From JAIQFF01 sp963725615 (GTDB taxonomy: Bacteria; Acidobacteriota; Terriglobia; Terriglobales; Acidobacteriaceae), in the NCBI GenBank assembly GCA_963725615.1, contig CAVRZO010000019.1, positions 101,975-165,974 of the forward strand: a stretch of 64,000 nucleotides of DNA, given 5' to 3'. A program made the translations under genes and the position numbers. This document shows positions 17,977 to 27,860 of this stretch, one piece after another. Position 1 is the stretch's first letter, and every line of letters begins with the position of its first letter. The notes under the pieces are model-generated. The model was not told where the DNA came from and ran no database searches. It worked only from the letters and a program-made list of their open reading frames with translations.

Positions 17977-18643
17977 CCACGATGGACACAATTTCTGACG
18001 CGCCCAGCATGTCGAGCGAAAGCGGCAGTCTGAGCGCGTGGAATTTTTCGCCGGGCAAACGCCTTTTGGATGCGAGCGCGGCGGGCGTGGGTCTGGTGTT
18101 GTTTCTCCCGCTGATGGCGGTCATCGCGGTCGCTGTCCGGCTTACTTCTTCTGGACCGGTTCTGTTTCGACAACGCCGGGTGGGCAAAGACGGCAGAGCT
18201 GTTCGAGATTCTGAAGTTCAGGACCATGGTCCACCGCCCGCAAGGCGCCGGTCCGGGAGTCACCCGCAAAGGCGACTCGAGAGTTACGGCGACGGGCCGG
18301 GTGTTGCGGCGGGTGAAGCTGGACGAACTACCGCAACTCTTCAACGTATTCCGTGGAGACATGAGCCTGGTTGGGCCGCGTCCCGACCTCCCCGAATTTT
18401 GCCAGGCCGTCCGCCCGGAACAGCAGCAGGTGTTCACGCTGCGGCCCGGGTTTAACGGGATGGGCGACGTTGCACTTCAGGGATGAGGAAAAGCTTCTGG
18501 CCGCGGTGCCCGAAGAGCAAACGGCCAGCTACTACGTTGACCACATTCTGTCGCAAAAGACAGAGCTGGATTTGGACTATGCCAGTCGTGCTTCGTTGGT
18601 CGGCGACCTAAGAATTATCCTGCGAACTCTAACCGGAACTTGA
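17973..18643 (+). CDS. Priming polyprenyl-phosphate sugar-1-P transferase, two frame changes
   Basis: The repaired product has about 220 residues, the short PglC/WcaJ-core type. One hydrophobic stretch (LLDASAAGVGLVLFLPLMAV) follows the conserved FSPGKR. The catalytic core is seen in pieces in three frames: VLFRQRRVGKDG, then after an extra base near 18197 LFEILKFRTMV, KLDELPQLFNVFRGDMSLVG and PRPDLPEF, then after a change near 18465 HFRDEEKLLA to the end. It loads the first sugar phosphate on undecaprenyl phosphate. The start overlaps the stop of the aminotransferase by four bases. The two indels are probably sequence errors because all motifs are preserved. Confidence 0.85.
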
Positions 18644-18792
18644 TGACCGGGTGAGGGCATGGGATGGGACCGAAAATACAATCCCTGGTTTGGTCGCAAT
18701 TGCAATACGGTGGCCACGTCGCCGCCGACAATTTGTTCGCCAGTCCCCGCGGCGATCGGAATCATTTCTAAAGAAGGTTGAGTTACCTCTTT

Positions 18793-20103
18793 ATGAAGCG
18801 TGTTCTGCTCATCGCTTACGCTTATCCGCCTTGCCCTGAGATTGGGGCGCTCCGGCCCGCGGGCCTGGCTAAGTATTTGCCTCATTTCGGGTGGGAGCCA
18901 ACGGTGCTTACGGTGAAACTGCCCGGTCTGCGTCCCAGTTGGGCGCCGGTTATCGAAACCGGTGACGAGGATGTGCTGCAATCCTGGAAGGTCAGGTTCG
19001 GTCTGGAGGGCAGACGCAGCCTGCATGAACAGCTCGGTTTGCCGCTGACCCAAAAGCGCGACTCCCAGCTGATGCACACAAAAATTCTTCTTGCGATGCG
19101 GTATTTACTCGCATTTCCCGATTCGACGAAGGGCTGGATCCCCTTCGCCACGCAGGCGCTGCATGAGATCAAGAAGAGCATGACCGTGGATGCGGTCTTG
19201 ACCACGTCGCCTCCTGTATCGGCCCACATGATCGGCCAAAAGGCCAAGGAAATGTTCGGATGTCCGTGGATCGCCGATCTTCGCGATCTGTGGTCGCAGA
19301 ATCTGGCGCAGGGCAACGATCTGGTGCGCCTTCTGGAGCGGTCTGTCGAGCGGAAAACTTTGCGCGATGCGGATGCGCTGGTGAGCGTGTCTGAGCCGTG
19401 GGCAGGCCGGCTGCGGGAATGCTATCCCGACAAGTCCGTTTTCAGTATTACCAATGGCTTCGATGCCGACGACTTCCGGCCCAGGCCGGAGGCGCTGACG
19501 CCGGCCTTCACCATCACTTACACCGGCCGTCTCTACGAGGGAAAGAGAGACCCCACACCGCTGTTCGAAGCTATCCAGGAGCTGATCCAGGGAGGCAGGT
19601 TGAGCCGCGAAGTGGTTCGGGTCCGTTTTTACGGTTCGATTGAGCCCTGGCTTCCAGCTTTGGTGCGGTCCTTCGGTCTCGAAGATGTAGTCGAGGTTGC
19701 CGGCACCGTCAGCCGCGATGAAGCTTTACGCCGGCAGCGGGAATCCCAGGTCCTGCTCATGCTTTGCTGGTCGGACCTGCGCGAGACTGGGCAGCACACG
19801 GGAAAGGTGTTCGAGTATCTGGGTGCGAGGAGACCTGTTCTCGCGATTGGAGGCAGTCGCGGGGTGGTCACAGATCTGCTCGAGCAAACCAAAAGCGGAG
19901 TGCATGCTCAGTCTAAAGAAGAATTGAAAAGCACCTTGCTCCGGTGGTACGCCGAGCATCACCAAACCGGGCGCGTGTTGTATCGGGGCGACGAGCGAAA
20001 AATCTACGCCTACACTCACGAGCAAATGGCCAAGAAGTTTGCCGAAGTGCTGGAGGGCGTCACCACGGGCGGAGTGTCGCAAGCTTGCGCCGCGCATGTG
20101 TAG
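18793..20103 (+). CDS. Glycosyltransferase, GT4-like (paralogue of the 34.6-kb gene)
   Basis: The product has 437 residues. The N-terminal Rossmann half begins KRVLLIAYAYPPCPEIGALR and has DAVLTTSPPVSAHMIG and CPWIADLRDLWSQN. The C-terminal half has SITNGFDADDF, FTITYTGRLYEGKRDP and a late KVFEYLGARRPVLAIGG, typical of GT-B retaining enzymes. It aligns along its whole length with the gene at 34639-35997. Cytoplasmic addition of one EPS sugar is the likely role, with donor unknown. The ATG at 18793 begins directly at the first beta strand. A 150-base gap without a gene separates it from the priming transferase. Confidence 0.85.
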   Translation: MKRVLLIAYAYPPCPEIGALRPAGLAKYLPHFGWEPTVLTVKLPGLRPSWAPVIETGDEDVLQSWKVRFGLEGRRSLHEQLGLPLTQKRDSQLMHTKILLAMRYLLAFPDSTKGWIPFATQALHEIKKSMTVDAVLTTSPPVSAHMIGQKAKEMFGCPWIADLRDLWSQNLAQGNDLVRLLERSVERKTLRDADALVSVSEPWAGRLRECYPDKSVFSITNGFDADDFRPRPEALTPAFTITYTGRLYEGKRDPTPLFEAIQELIQGGRLSREVVRVRFYGSIEPWLPALVRSFGLEDVVEVAGTVSRDEALRRQRESQVLLMLCWSDLRETGQHTGKVFEYLGARRPVLAIGGSRGVVTDLLEQTKSGVHAQSKEELKSTLLRWYAEHHQTGRVLYRGDERKIYAYTHEQMAKKFAEVLEGVTTGGVSQACAAHV

Positions 20104-20340
20104 TGCCTGACACCCGGGCTTCGGCGCGAACGGCGCCGCAGCGAGAGTAATCTACGCTCCAGGGTCTGCCATGTTTTCCCAACACTTCTACGTCAAATGC
20201 AAAAGCAGAGTGACTCATTGAATCGTGTCTGATTGCGTTCCTTGCAGAAATTATCACAATAGTCTGCGCAGCAAATCGCGGGGGCCAATGCGGCCCACAA
20301 ACAGCACACTTGTAACCAGAGAGAGTCGGGCAACCTACAA

Positions 20341-21748
20341 ATGGCATCGCCAGCAACCACCAAGAACGTTTTTACAAGCGCCGGGGAGAGCCGCTGGCTC
20401 GCGATCGCCCTGACCGTCCTTTTTGCCCTCCTCATGGGCGTCATGGTGGCCGAGGGCCAATGGTTGCTTGTGGCCGCCCTGGCCGCGGTTCCGCTGGTCT
20501 TTCTCTGGCCGGTACAGGTCGCCCTTGGAGCATTTGCTCTGTTGATTCCCTTTGACAGTGCCACGTTCTCCCAGGGGAATGGAACTTCTGGAACCACCCT
20601 TAATTTTGTCGTGGGCGCGGCTGCGGCATCCATTCTCATTGCCACGGCGCTGGCGGGACGCAGGCTGCAAAAGCCACCACGAGCGGCTCTTTGGTGGACG
20701 CTCCTGATCGTGTGGTATGCGCTGACCTATCTGTGGGCAGTTGACCCACGCGCCTCTATGGCCCGACTGCCCAGTGCGGGCGCTTGCTTGATTCTCTATC
20801 TTGCGGCCACTTCGCTGCGGGTTAGCGAGATAGAGTTCAAGGGAATTGTTGCCGCTGCGATTGTGGGAGGATGCCTGGCTGGCCTTTATTCCTCGTATGA
20901 GTTTTATCACCATATAGGTTGGTCGGGCACGGCACGAAGTTCGCTGGTCATGGGGCAGGAGGCCATAAACCCAAACGTTTTCGCAACTCGCCTTCTGTTG
21001 CCTCTGGCGCTGTCCGTGGGCGCATTCTTTTCGGTGCGCGCGGCCTGGCTTAAGACAGTGGTGTTTGGCTGCAGTGCCCTCCTGACCCTGGCCATATTGC
21101 TCACTCTCGTCGCGAGGTGCGGCGCTGGCGGTATTGGTCATGGCGTTCGTGTTCTTGTTGCGATTTGGGGTGAATCCTCGAATCCTGGCGGTCGGCGGAT
21201 TGCTGGCGGGCATCAGCCTTACCCTACCTGGCGAGTTTTACAAACGCTTTGGCGAAGCTGCTACCACAGGCGGAGCGGGACGATTGGATATATGGATCGT
21301 CGGATGGGAGATGCTGAAACACTACGGAATCTTCGGCGCTGGAATCAGCAATTTCTCCACCGTTTACACGATCTATGCCGGATATGCACCACGCTTCGTA
21401 GGATTTGATCGGGCTTCGCACAACCTCTACCTGGAAATGTCCGTGGAAGCCGGATTGATCGGAATACTTCTCCTTGCGCAGGCGGTTCGGATGCAGTTGC
21501 GGATGGGAAGAGTCAACCGCCGAAAGATTGGCAAGGCGAACCCGTGGCTGATCGCTGCTGAGGCAGCCAGCTGGTCAATCATGACGGCGGGAATGTTTAC
21601 CCACCTCTTCTGGGAAAAAAGTTTTTGGCTACTTTGGATTACGGTTGCCTTTAGTACCCAGCTCTACAAGAACAGCCTCCAGCAGGGCGAGAACTTGCCG
21701 ACCCCGGAACTCGCCAGGGTGAGACCACGAAACCCGGCTCTCTGGTAG
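20341..21748 (+). CDS. O-antigen ligase/polymerase (Wzy_C family), one frame change
   Basis: The product has about 465 residues in two frames, joined near 21110-21130 where CGCGAGGTGCGGCG appears to carry an extra base. It has about ten to twelve membrane segments. The Wzy_C signature lies in the second half: RGAALAVLVMAF, GRLDIWIVGWEM, GAGISNFSTVYTIY and the ASHNLYLEMSVEAGLIG loop with the conserved His. It joins repeat units, or moves finished chains to an acceptor, on the outer face of the inner membrane. The preceding 237 bases (20104-20340) hold no gene that I can see and are relatively A+T-rich near 20200-20280, so a promoter there is possible. Confidence 0.85.
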
Positions 21749-21841
21749 TCCGCAGTTGGGTTGAATCCGACGGGTCTTGCCACTTCACCACGTTCTAAAA
21801 TCACTGTGACACCGGGCCCCACAACCAGCACTTCCAGCCTT

Positions 21842-23110
21842 ATGACCAGAATGGCCACCGATGTGTCGTCGGAGGAAGGCGCGATTTCCTCTGCCCGGAC
21901 GTCTCTGCGGCCCGCGCCTGTCACCAGCGTGGTTGTGGATGCCTCGTGCTTCTCTCTGCCCTACGATTACTCGCTTTGTGACGCGCTGGCCGACGAGGGG
22001 TGCCGGGTATTTCTGGCGCGCAGCGAGTTTCTGGCGGGAGAGTGGACCCGGCCGGCGAACGGCTTCGAGGCGTGGAACCACTTCTATAGTCTCAGTCATG
22101 GCAAAAAGCGCCGCGGAATTTTCGCTCCGGCGTGGAAAGTCATCAAAGCGGCAGAGCACCTGGTTGACATGCGGCAATTCGTGCCCAGGATGCGAGCTCT
22201 CCAGCCGGACGTTATACATTTTCAGTGGCTGCCGGTGCCTATGCTGGACGGGCTGTACCTGCACGACCTGAGCCAGGTGGCGCCTCTGGTGCTTACCGTC
22301 CACAATGCCCGGCCGCACGGCAGTTTGATGCAGCGGTTTTTTCAGGGCTTCCGGCGGACTGCGATCCTCCGCCACTTTCACGCAATCATCGTCCACTCCG
22401 AGTTCACCAAGCGACAGATGGTGGAGATGGACTGGGCTCCGGCCGAGCGGATTCATGTGATTCCGCACGCAGTGCTGGATTACTATCTTTCGCTCGAGGG
22501 AAGCGCGGCTGCACCGGTCTCCTCTTCGAACCAGACCGTGATGTTTTTCGGGAACATCGAAGCCTACAAGGGACTGGATGTCCTCATCCGGGCATTCGCG
22601 CTGCTGCCCGAAGATCTGCGGGTCCGTACGCAGTTGTTAGTGGCGGGCTCGGCAAACACCGATGTTGTCTCGCTGCAAAAGCTGGCGCGCGATCTCGGGA
22701 TCGAGCAGCGCATGGTTTGGAAGCTGGGATACATTCGCGAAGAGGAAGTTCCGCGGCTTTTCCGATCGGCGACCATCGTGGCGCTGCCTTACCGCGCTAT
22801 TGATCAGAGCGGTGTGCTGATGACCGCGGTGGCCTTTGGCAAAGCGATTGTCGCCAGCCGGACGGGAGGTTTTCCCGAAGTCATAACCGACGGAGTCAAC
22901 GGAATTCTGGTCACCCCTGGTAACGTGCTGCAACTGGCCACGGCTCTCCAGGATTTGTTGGTGAACCCCGTTCGCAGACAGGCGATGGAGCAAGCGACCA
23001 GTGATTTGGCAAGGACCGAACTGTCGTGGGCAAGCAGCGCGCAAAAAACAATCGCGCTCTATGAAACGGTGCTGGCCAACCCGCTGCCTGGAAATCGTGA
23101 AGCCCGATGA
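21842..23110 (+). CDS. Glycosyltransferase family 4 (GT-B)
   Basis: The product has 422 residues from the ATG at 21842; a TTG at 21761 and an ATG at 21851 are alternatives, and the first 40 residues look disordered either way. Features are VIHFQWLPVPMLDGLYLHDL, LVLTVHNARPHGS, IIVHSEFTKRQMVEM and a C-terminal half with VMFFGNIEAYKGLDVLIRAF and the donor-site stretch VALPYRAIDQSGVLMTAVAFGKAIVAS. Position and fold suggest one EPS-building step in the cytoplasm. Its TGA overlaps the start of the next gene by four bases. Confidence 0.87.
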   Translation: MTRMATDVSSEEGAISSARTSLRPAPVTSVVVDASCFSLPYDYSLCDALADEGCRVFLARSEFLAGEWTRPANGFEAWNHFYSLSHGKKRRGIFAPAWKVIKAAEHLVDMRQFVPRMRALQPDVIHFQWLPVPMLDGLYLHDLSQVAPLVLTVHNARPHGSLMQRFFQGFRRTAILRHFHAIIVHSEFTKRQMVEMDWAPAERIHVIPHAVLDYYLSLEGSAAAPVSSSNQTVMFFGNIEAYKGLDVLIRAFALLPEDLRVRTQLLVAGSANTDVVSLQKLARDLGIEQRMVWKLGYIREEEVPRLFRSATIVALPYRAIDQSGVLMTAVAFGKAIVASRTGGFPEVITDGVNGILVTPGNVLQLATALQDLLVNPVRRQAMEQATSDLARTELSWASSAQKTIALYETVLANPLPGNREAR

Positions 23111-24366
23111 GAGAACTTGCCGAAACCACCGAGAGCATGGCGGACGTGAACCTCTTCCCCAACATCACGCACAGGCCGACCCTGCGGGTGGTCGCAGTGC
23201 TTGAAGGTTCTACGGTTTCGGGTCCGGCGAAAAATCTTTTTGAGTTCTGCCGGGTGGCGCGGACACTCTCGACCGGGCCGGTCGTAGACCTGACGCTGGT
23301 TACCTTCCACCGCTCCCTTTCGCTGGCCTGCGGCCAGAATACCGATCTCATCGAAGCGGCACGGCAATCCCATATTTCAGTCGAGCGTATTCCTGAGCGC
23401 TTTGTGTTCGATGTGCAGGTGGTTTCCCGTCTGCGAAAGCTGGTTGAGCATCTGAATCCCGACGTGATCCAGACCCACGCCTCGAAATCTCATTTCCTGA
23501 TGCGGTGTTCGGGTCTGGGAAACGACAAGCCGTGGATCGCGTTTCATCACGGCTACACCAACACCGATTTTCGTTCTCCGATCTACAATGGCCTCGACCG
23601 CTGGTCCCTGCAGGCTCCGCAGCGGATTGTGACGGTAAGCTTAGCTACGAAAGAGCAGTTGCGGCGGCACGGCGTATCGGGCGAGCGAATTACGGTCATA
23701 CACAACGCAGTGCCCGCGCAACTCCATCGTCAGGCATTGAACGACGCTTCCGTTATCCGCCAAAAGAAAATTGATCTAGGAGTTTCACCGGACGAGAAAG
23801 TCATTTTGTGTGCCGGCCGTCTTTCGAAAGAAAAGGCGCAGATTGAGCTGGTCGCCGCTATCGCTCATCTGGGAAAGCAGCGGCCTGACCTTGCGGTGCG
23901 GGTGTTCATTATCGGAGATGGCCCGGAGCGCGAGCGAATTTCGCAAGCCATTCAGTCCGCCGGACTGGAAAAGAGTGTCGTAGTTACCGGCCACTTGAAA
24001 GACCTCACTCCTTACTATGAGGCGGCGGATGTGGTGGCGATACCCTCGCTGAGTGAAGGCTCGCCGAACGTGCTGTTGGAGGCGATGGCTTTCGGCGTGC
24101 CAATCGTGGCCACCGACGTGGGAGGAATTCCCGAGATCGTGACTCACGGAGAGACCGCTTTCCTGGTACCGGCGCAGGATCCCGGTGCAATGGCCGCAGC
24201 CATCGCACGGCTGATTTCAGAACCCGGCACCGCATCCGCTATGGCCCGGCAGGCACGAGAGAAAGTGGAAACTGATTATTCGCCGGAGACGCGAGCGAAG
24301 ACTTTGGTCAGCATTTACGACGAGGTCTATACGAGGTCCATGGCCAGCGTCGGCAATAAGCGCTAG
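23107..24366 (+). CDS. Glycosyltransferase family 4 (GT-B)
   Basis: The product has 419 residues. The N-terminal acceptor domain contains VVAVLEGSTVSGPAKNLFEF and DVIQTHASKSHFL. The C-terminal Glycos_transf_1 domain contains VILCAGRLSKEKAQIEL, FIIGDGPERERI and IPSLSEGSPNVLLEAMAFG with the E-x7-E pair, and GIPEIVTHGETAFLV. The ATGA overlap with the previous gene shows translational coupling. It is the last plus-strand gene before an oppositely directed gene, so the first transcription unit may end here. I see no strong terminator in the 12-base gap. Confidence 0.9.
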   Translation: MRELAETTESMADVNLFPNITHRPTLRVVAVLEGSTVSGPAKNLFEFCRVARTLSTGPVVDLTLVTFHRSLSLACGQNTDLIEAARQSHISVERIPERFVFDVQVVSRLRKLVEHLNPDVIQTHASKSHFLMRCSGLGNDKPWIAFHHGYTNTDFRSPIYNGLDRWSLQAPQRIVTVSLATKEQLRRHGVSGERITVIHNAVPAQLHRQALNDASVIRQKKIDLGVSPDEKVILCAGRLSKEKAQIELVAAIAHLGKQRPDLAVRVFIIGDGPERERISQAIQSAGLEKSVVVTGHLKDLTPYYEAADVVAIPSLSEGSPNVLLEAMAFGVPIVATDVGGIPEIVTHGETAFLVPAQDPGAMAAAIARLISEPGTASAMARQAREKVETDYSPETRAKTLVSIYDEVYTRSMASVGNKR

Positions 24367-24378
24367 CCGAAGCTGTGG

Positions 24379-25866
24379 TCACTGGTTCAAGCCAGGGTTG
24401 GGTTTCGGGAGGTACACCTGCCGGTTGCCCACACTGTAACTGAACGAGTAGTTGGCTTCGAGATCTTGCAGGAATTCGCCGCCGAAGTGGACTTCTTTGT
24501 ACCAGTTTGTTCCATCGGCGGTCTCGGGATTGCGCTCCAGGACTACCGCGGAAAAATCCTGGTGCGCGAGTTTCTGCCATAGGTCGGCGCCGAGCGCGGG
24601 ATATTTGCTGGTGGCTACGCGAAACATGAACGGGTCCAGCATGTAAGGACTCTTTCCCGATTGAAGAACCACAAAAGAGTTTTCGGCCAATACGGGCCGG
24701 CCGTCGGCAGGAATCTTTTCCAGGACTCTTTGTATCTCGGCACGCAGCGATGGCCGTTCCAAGTCGTAACGTAAGGCGGCCACAACTTCGACGCATCCGA
24801 CAATCAGACCTAAAGCAATAATCCCGGTGCCGATCTCGGTAATTGCAGAATTGCGAGACGCACAATACGCCAGCAGCAATATGGCGGCGACGTTCAAGTC
24901 AATCAGGTGATTGAACAGTGTGCCCGGCGACCCGAAGATCACGGTGGTTACCGCCAGCACGAGAACAAAGTAAATCGGCAACATGTCAGCAGGGAATTTC
25001 TTGAAGTGGCTGAGGCCGAAAGCCACGGCAGGGATCAGAAAGATGACCATCACGGGATCGGATTCGAGCGCCGATCCAATGATCCGGTACGGCGCCTCGA
25101 GGGCGTAGATCAGCGAGCCGCCGCCGCCGGCGCACACGCGAAAGATTTCAAGGGCTCGCCCGCTGCTTCCGAAATACATGGCCGACAGTACCGCGACGAA
25201 GCCGACAGCAGTGGCCAGACATAAGTGCACCGCATCCTTGGTTCGGCGACTGAAGGCCCAGGCTAGAACGACGGCCGCAACGCCAAAGACGGTAGTCATC
25301 TTGGCGGCAAAGGCCAGGCTGAAAAGGGCGGCGGCGACATAGAGCCACCCGCGCTTTTCTTTTGGGCCTACACAAAACGCCAGTCCCCAAACATTGAGCA
25401 TGGCCGCCAAGCCGTCCCCTTTGGTGTGGACCAGAGCTTCCTGAGTAGTAGCAGCGGTAAGGACAGCGGTGGCAGCGCCCAGGCTTACCAGCAGGCTTAC
25501 GTCGAGACGTCGTAAGAAAACGAAACAGCCGCAGGCCAGCAAGATGACGCTCGCGGCCGACAAGATCATACCGGAATCTTCCAGCCGGCCGAATATTCTG
25601 GAGAGGCTTCCGGTTACCACAATATAGAGCGGGAAGAAACGGGTCCCACCATATCCCAGCGGACCGAAGAGCGGGCGGTACAAGACTCCATGGGTGAAGT
25701 CATAAGCACTGGTCATCCATGCCCCTTCCGCGTGGGACATGTAGTACAGGTTCCGGAAGTTAATAACGACGCGCCACAAAAGAAGCACCGGGACCATGAT
25801 CGAGGCTGCGACGATCGTCACTGAGTACAGCTTTGCAACCGCTTTCGACTCGTCGATCCCTGACAT
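24379..25866 (-). CDS. Polytopic membrane protein, putative GT-C glycosyltransferase
   Basis: The product has about 495 residues with about eleven hydrophobic segments and a soluble C-terminal region of some 110 residues containing RPVLAENSFVVLQSGKSPYM. The first loop reads FRNLYYMSHAEGAWMTSAYDF, compatible with the acidic loop of GT-C enzymes but without a clear DE/DD pair. The ATG at 25866 is preferred to one 39 codons upstream, which would add a non-hydrophobic extension into the divergent promoter region. It lies against the direction of the EPS operon and converges with the GT at 23107. A sugar-transfer role is inferred from topology and context only. Confidence 0.5.
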   Translation of the reverse strand: MSGIDESKAVAKLYSVTIVAASIMVPVLLLWRVVINFRNLYYMSHAEGAWMTSAYDFTHGVLYRPLFGPLGYGGTRFFPLYIVVTGSLSRIFGRLEDSGMILSAASVILLACGCFVFLRRLDVSLLVSLGAATAVLTAATTQEALVHTKGDGLAAMLNVWGLAFCVGPKEKRGWLYVAAALFSLAFAAKMTTVFGVAAVVLAWAFSRRTKDAVHLCLATAVGFVAVLSAMYFGSSGRALEIFRVCAGGGGSLIYALEAPYRIIGSALESDPVMVIFLIPAVAFGLSHFKKFPADMLPIYFVLVLAVTTVIFGSPGTLFNHLIDLNVAAILLLAYCASRNSAITEIGTGIIALGLIVGCVEVVAALRYDLERPSLRAEIQRVLEKIPADGRPVLAENSFVVLQSGKSPYMLDPFMFRVATSKYPALGADLWQKLAHQDFSAVVLERNPETADGTNWYKEVHFGGEFLQDLEANYSFSYSVGNRQVYLPKPNPGLNQ

Positions 25867-26085
25867 GGCAGACCTTTTTCGCGGAGAGCGTTGGCTAGTC
25901 ACGTTACGATATTTGACGAGTGGGAACAAGAGAGCGATGAAGCACGTCTCCGATGAGATAACCCTGGAACACTTCGATCTCATCAGAATCGAAGCAAACG
26001 GGGCGAATCGCCAGAGTCATATTCTGCAGTCAGTGTGAGTGCGACGATATAAATGGAAGACAATGGTTTGGGGAGAGGACACGAA
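25867..26085. promoter_or_regulatory. Divergent intergenic region before the sugar module
   Basis: This 219-base gap separates the minus-strand membrane gene from the plus-strand sugar-nucleotide module and must hold promoters for one or both. GATATAAAT at 26047-26055 resembles a -10 region for the plus strand. GGAGAGGAC ahead of 26086 supplies the ribosome site. No repeats stand out. Confidence 0.35.
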
Positions 26086-27135
26086 ATGAGAGTTCTAGTT
26101 ACCGGGCACGGAGGCTATATCGGGACAGTTCTGGTCCCGATGTTTTTGAAGGCGGGTCACAAGGTCGTGGGTCTGGATACCCACCTCTATCGCTCCTGCA
26201 CTTTTGGGGCAGAGCCGGTTGCGATTCCGGAAATCGTCAAGGACCTGCGCGACGTTGAGACCTCCGATCTCGAAGGATTTGATGCCGTCATTCATCTGGC
26301 GGCGTTGTCCAACGATCCCCTGGGTAATCTCGATCCGCAGCTGACCTTCGATATCAATCATCTGGGGTCAGTGCGTCTGGCGCGGAAGGCGAAAGAAGCC
26401 GGGGTTCCGCGGTTCCTGTTTTCCTCATCCTGCAGCACCTACGGGTCGGCAGGGGATGACATGCTGGACGAAACCAGCAGCTTCAATCCGGTCACGCCGT
26501 ACGGGCAGTCGAAGGTGTTGGTCGAGCGCGATCTTTCGGAACTGGCAGACAGCAGCTTTTGCCCTGTATATCTAAGGAATGCCACGGCCTACGGGGTGTC
26601 CCCCAAGCTGCGCTTCGACCTGGTGTTGAATAACCTGGTGGCGTTCGCCCTGACCACTGGCCAGGTGCTGATGAAGAGCGATGGCACGCCCTGGCGCCCG
26701 ATTGTGCATATAGAAGATATTTCGCGCGCATTTCTGGCGCTGATGGCGGCCCCAACGAATGTGGTCTTTAATCAGGCTTTCAACGTAGGAATTAACGAGG
26801 AGAACTACCGCATCCACGAACTGGCGGACATGGTGAAGGAAGTGGTGCCCAACTGCAAGATCGAGTTTGCGCCCGGCGCCGGACCCGACAAGCGTTGCTA
26901 CCGGGTCGATTGCAGCAAGATCAAACGCCTGGTTCCGGCCTTCCAGCCGCAGTGGACCGCGCGCAAGGGAGTGCGGCAGTTATACGACGCGTATCGCGCC
27001 GTGAACCTGACGCTGGAGGATTTCCAAAGCACGCGCTACTCGCGGATTGATTACATCCGCGGCCTCTTACGCGACAAGCAACTGGACGCCGGGTTGCGCT
27101 GGACCACCGCCGAAACGGCGGCCAGCGTGCGCTGA
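26086..27135 (+). CDS. NAD-dependent nucleotide-sugar epimerase/dehydratase (SDR)
   Basis: The product has 349 residues. The cofactor loop GHGGYIGT lies near residues 7-14, the catalytic Ser in FSSSCSTYGSAG near 115 and YGQSK near 140. HIEDISRAFLALM and NVGINEENYRI follow the fold of UDP-glucose epimerase relatives often annotated next to CDP-sugar genes. It opens a module of five sugar genes, followed by an RmlC-like epimerase and a SAF-domain oxidoreductase. It may take the place of the missing CDP-glucose 4,6-dehydratase (inference). The ATG at 26086 has a good ribosome site; 26053 is an alternative. Confidence 0.85.
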   Translation: MRVLVTGHGGYIGTVLVPMFLKAGHKVVGLDTHLYRSCTFGAEPVAIPEIVKDLRDVETSDLEGFDAVIHLAALSNDPLGNLDPQLTFDINHLGSVRLARKAKEAGVPRFLFSSSCSTYGSAGDDMLDETSSFNPVTPYGQSKVLVERDLSELADSSFCPVYLRNATAYGVSPKLRFDLVLNNLVAFALTTGQVLMKSDGTPWRPIVHIEDISRAFLALMAAPTNVVFNQAFNVGINEENYRIHELADMVKEVVPNCKIEFAPGAGPDKRCYRVDCSKIKRLVPAFQPQWTARKGVRQLYDAYRAVNLTLEDFQSTRYSRIDYIRGLLRDKQLDAGLRWTTAETAASVR

Positions 27136-27203
27136 AGCCGGCTGATCGGCAAATCCACAGGAACAGTTAGCAGACCAGGTAAGAGCGAAAGGGAAGTGAA
27201 TAG

Positions 27204-27812
27204 ATGATTTTCACCGAAACAAAGTTGAAAGGCGCGTTTGTGATTGACATCGAGCGCCGCGAGGATTCGCGCGGATTCTTCGCCCGCGCCTTCTGTCAGC
27301 ATGAGTTCGAGCAACACGGCCTGAAGCCGATGATCGCACAGGCGAACATCGCGTTCAACCACAAGAAGGGCACGCTGCGCGGGATGCACTTCCAGTTTCC
27401 GCCTGCGCCTGAGACCAAGCTGGTGCGTGCAACCCGGGGCGCGATTCTCGACATCATTGTCGACCTCAGGCCCGAAAGCCCGACCTATCTGCAACACGTC
27501 GCGGTCGAATTGAGCGAAGACAACAGCCGCGCGCTGTACGTGCCCGAGCGCTTCGCGCATGGATACCAGGTGCTGCGGGACAAGACCGAGACCAGCTATC
27601 AGGTAGGCGAGTTCTACACTCCCGGCTCCGAAGGCGGATTGATGTATAACGATCCCCGGCTGAAATTACAGTGGCCGCTGCCCGTATCGGTGATTTCGGA
27701 AAAAGACGCGGTCTGGAAGCTGCTGGACGAACAGGAACCGGAACTCAAGCGCCGCATGAGCCAGGGGCAGAGAGAGCCGGCCACAGTGGGATCGGGCAAA
27801 AACGGAAAGTAA
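27204..27812 (+). CDS. RmlC-like dTDP/CDP-4-keto-sugar 3,5-epimerase (cupin)
   Basis: The product has 202 residues, of which about 180 are the usual RmlC length plus a charged tail. Conserved points are EDSRGFFARAF, the catalytic His in GTLRGMHFQ, DIIVDLRPESPTY and LYVPERFAHGYQVL with the family's Tyr/His pair. It epimerises 4-keto-6-deoxy sugars at C3 and/or C5. No RmlA, RmlB or RmlD is adjacent, while a cytidylyltransferase is, so a CDP-sugar substrate is more likely than dTDP (inference). AAGGGAAGTG precedes the ATG. Confidence 0.87.
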   Translation: MIFTETKLKGAFVIDIERREDSRGFFARAFCQHEFEQHGLKPMIAQANIAFNHKKGTLRGMHFQFPPAPETKLVRATRGAILDIIVDLRPESPTYLQHVAVELSEDNSRALYVPERFAHGYQVLRDKTETSYQVGEFYTPGSEGGLMYNDPRLKLQWPLPVSVISEKDAVWKLLDEQEPELKRRMSQGQREPATVGSGKNGK

Positions 27813-27860
27813 GCTGGCGTTCTTCAGGCTGCATTCTTAAAGGGACCAGGAAACTTCATC

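Noticed and set aside
24379..25866. O-antigen polymerase for the minus-strand membrane gene
   Set aside because: No Wzy_C loop or conserved His/Arg pattern; a GT-C-like topology with a soluble tail fits better, though weakly.
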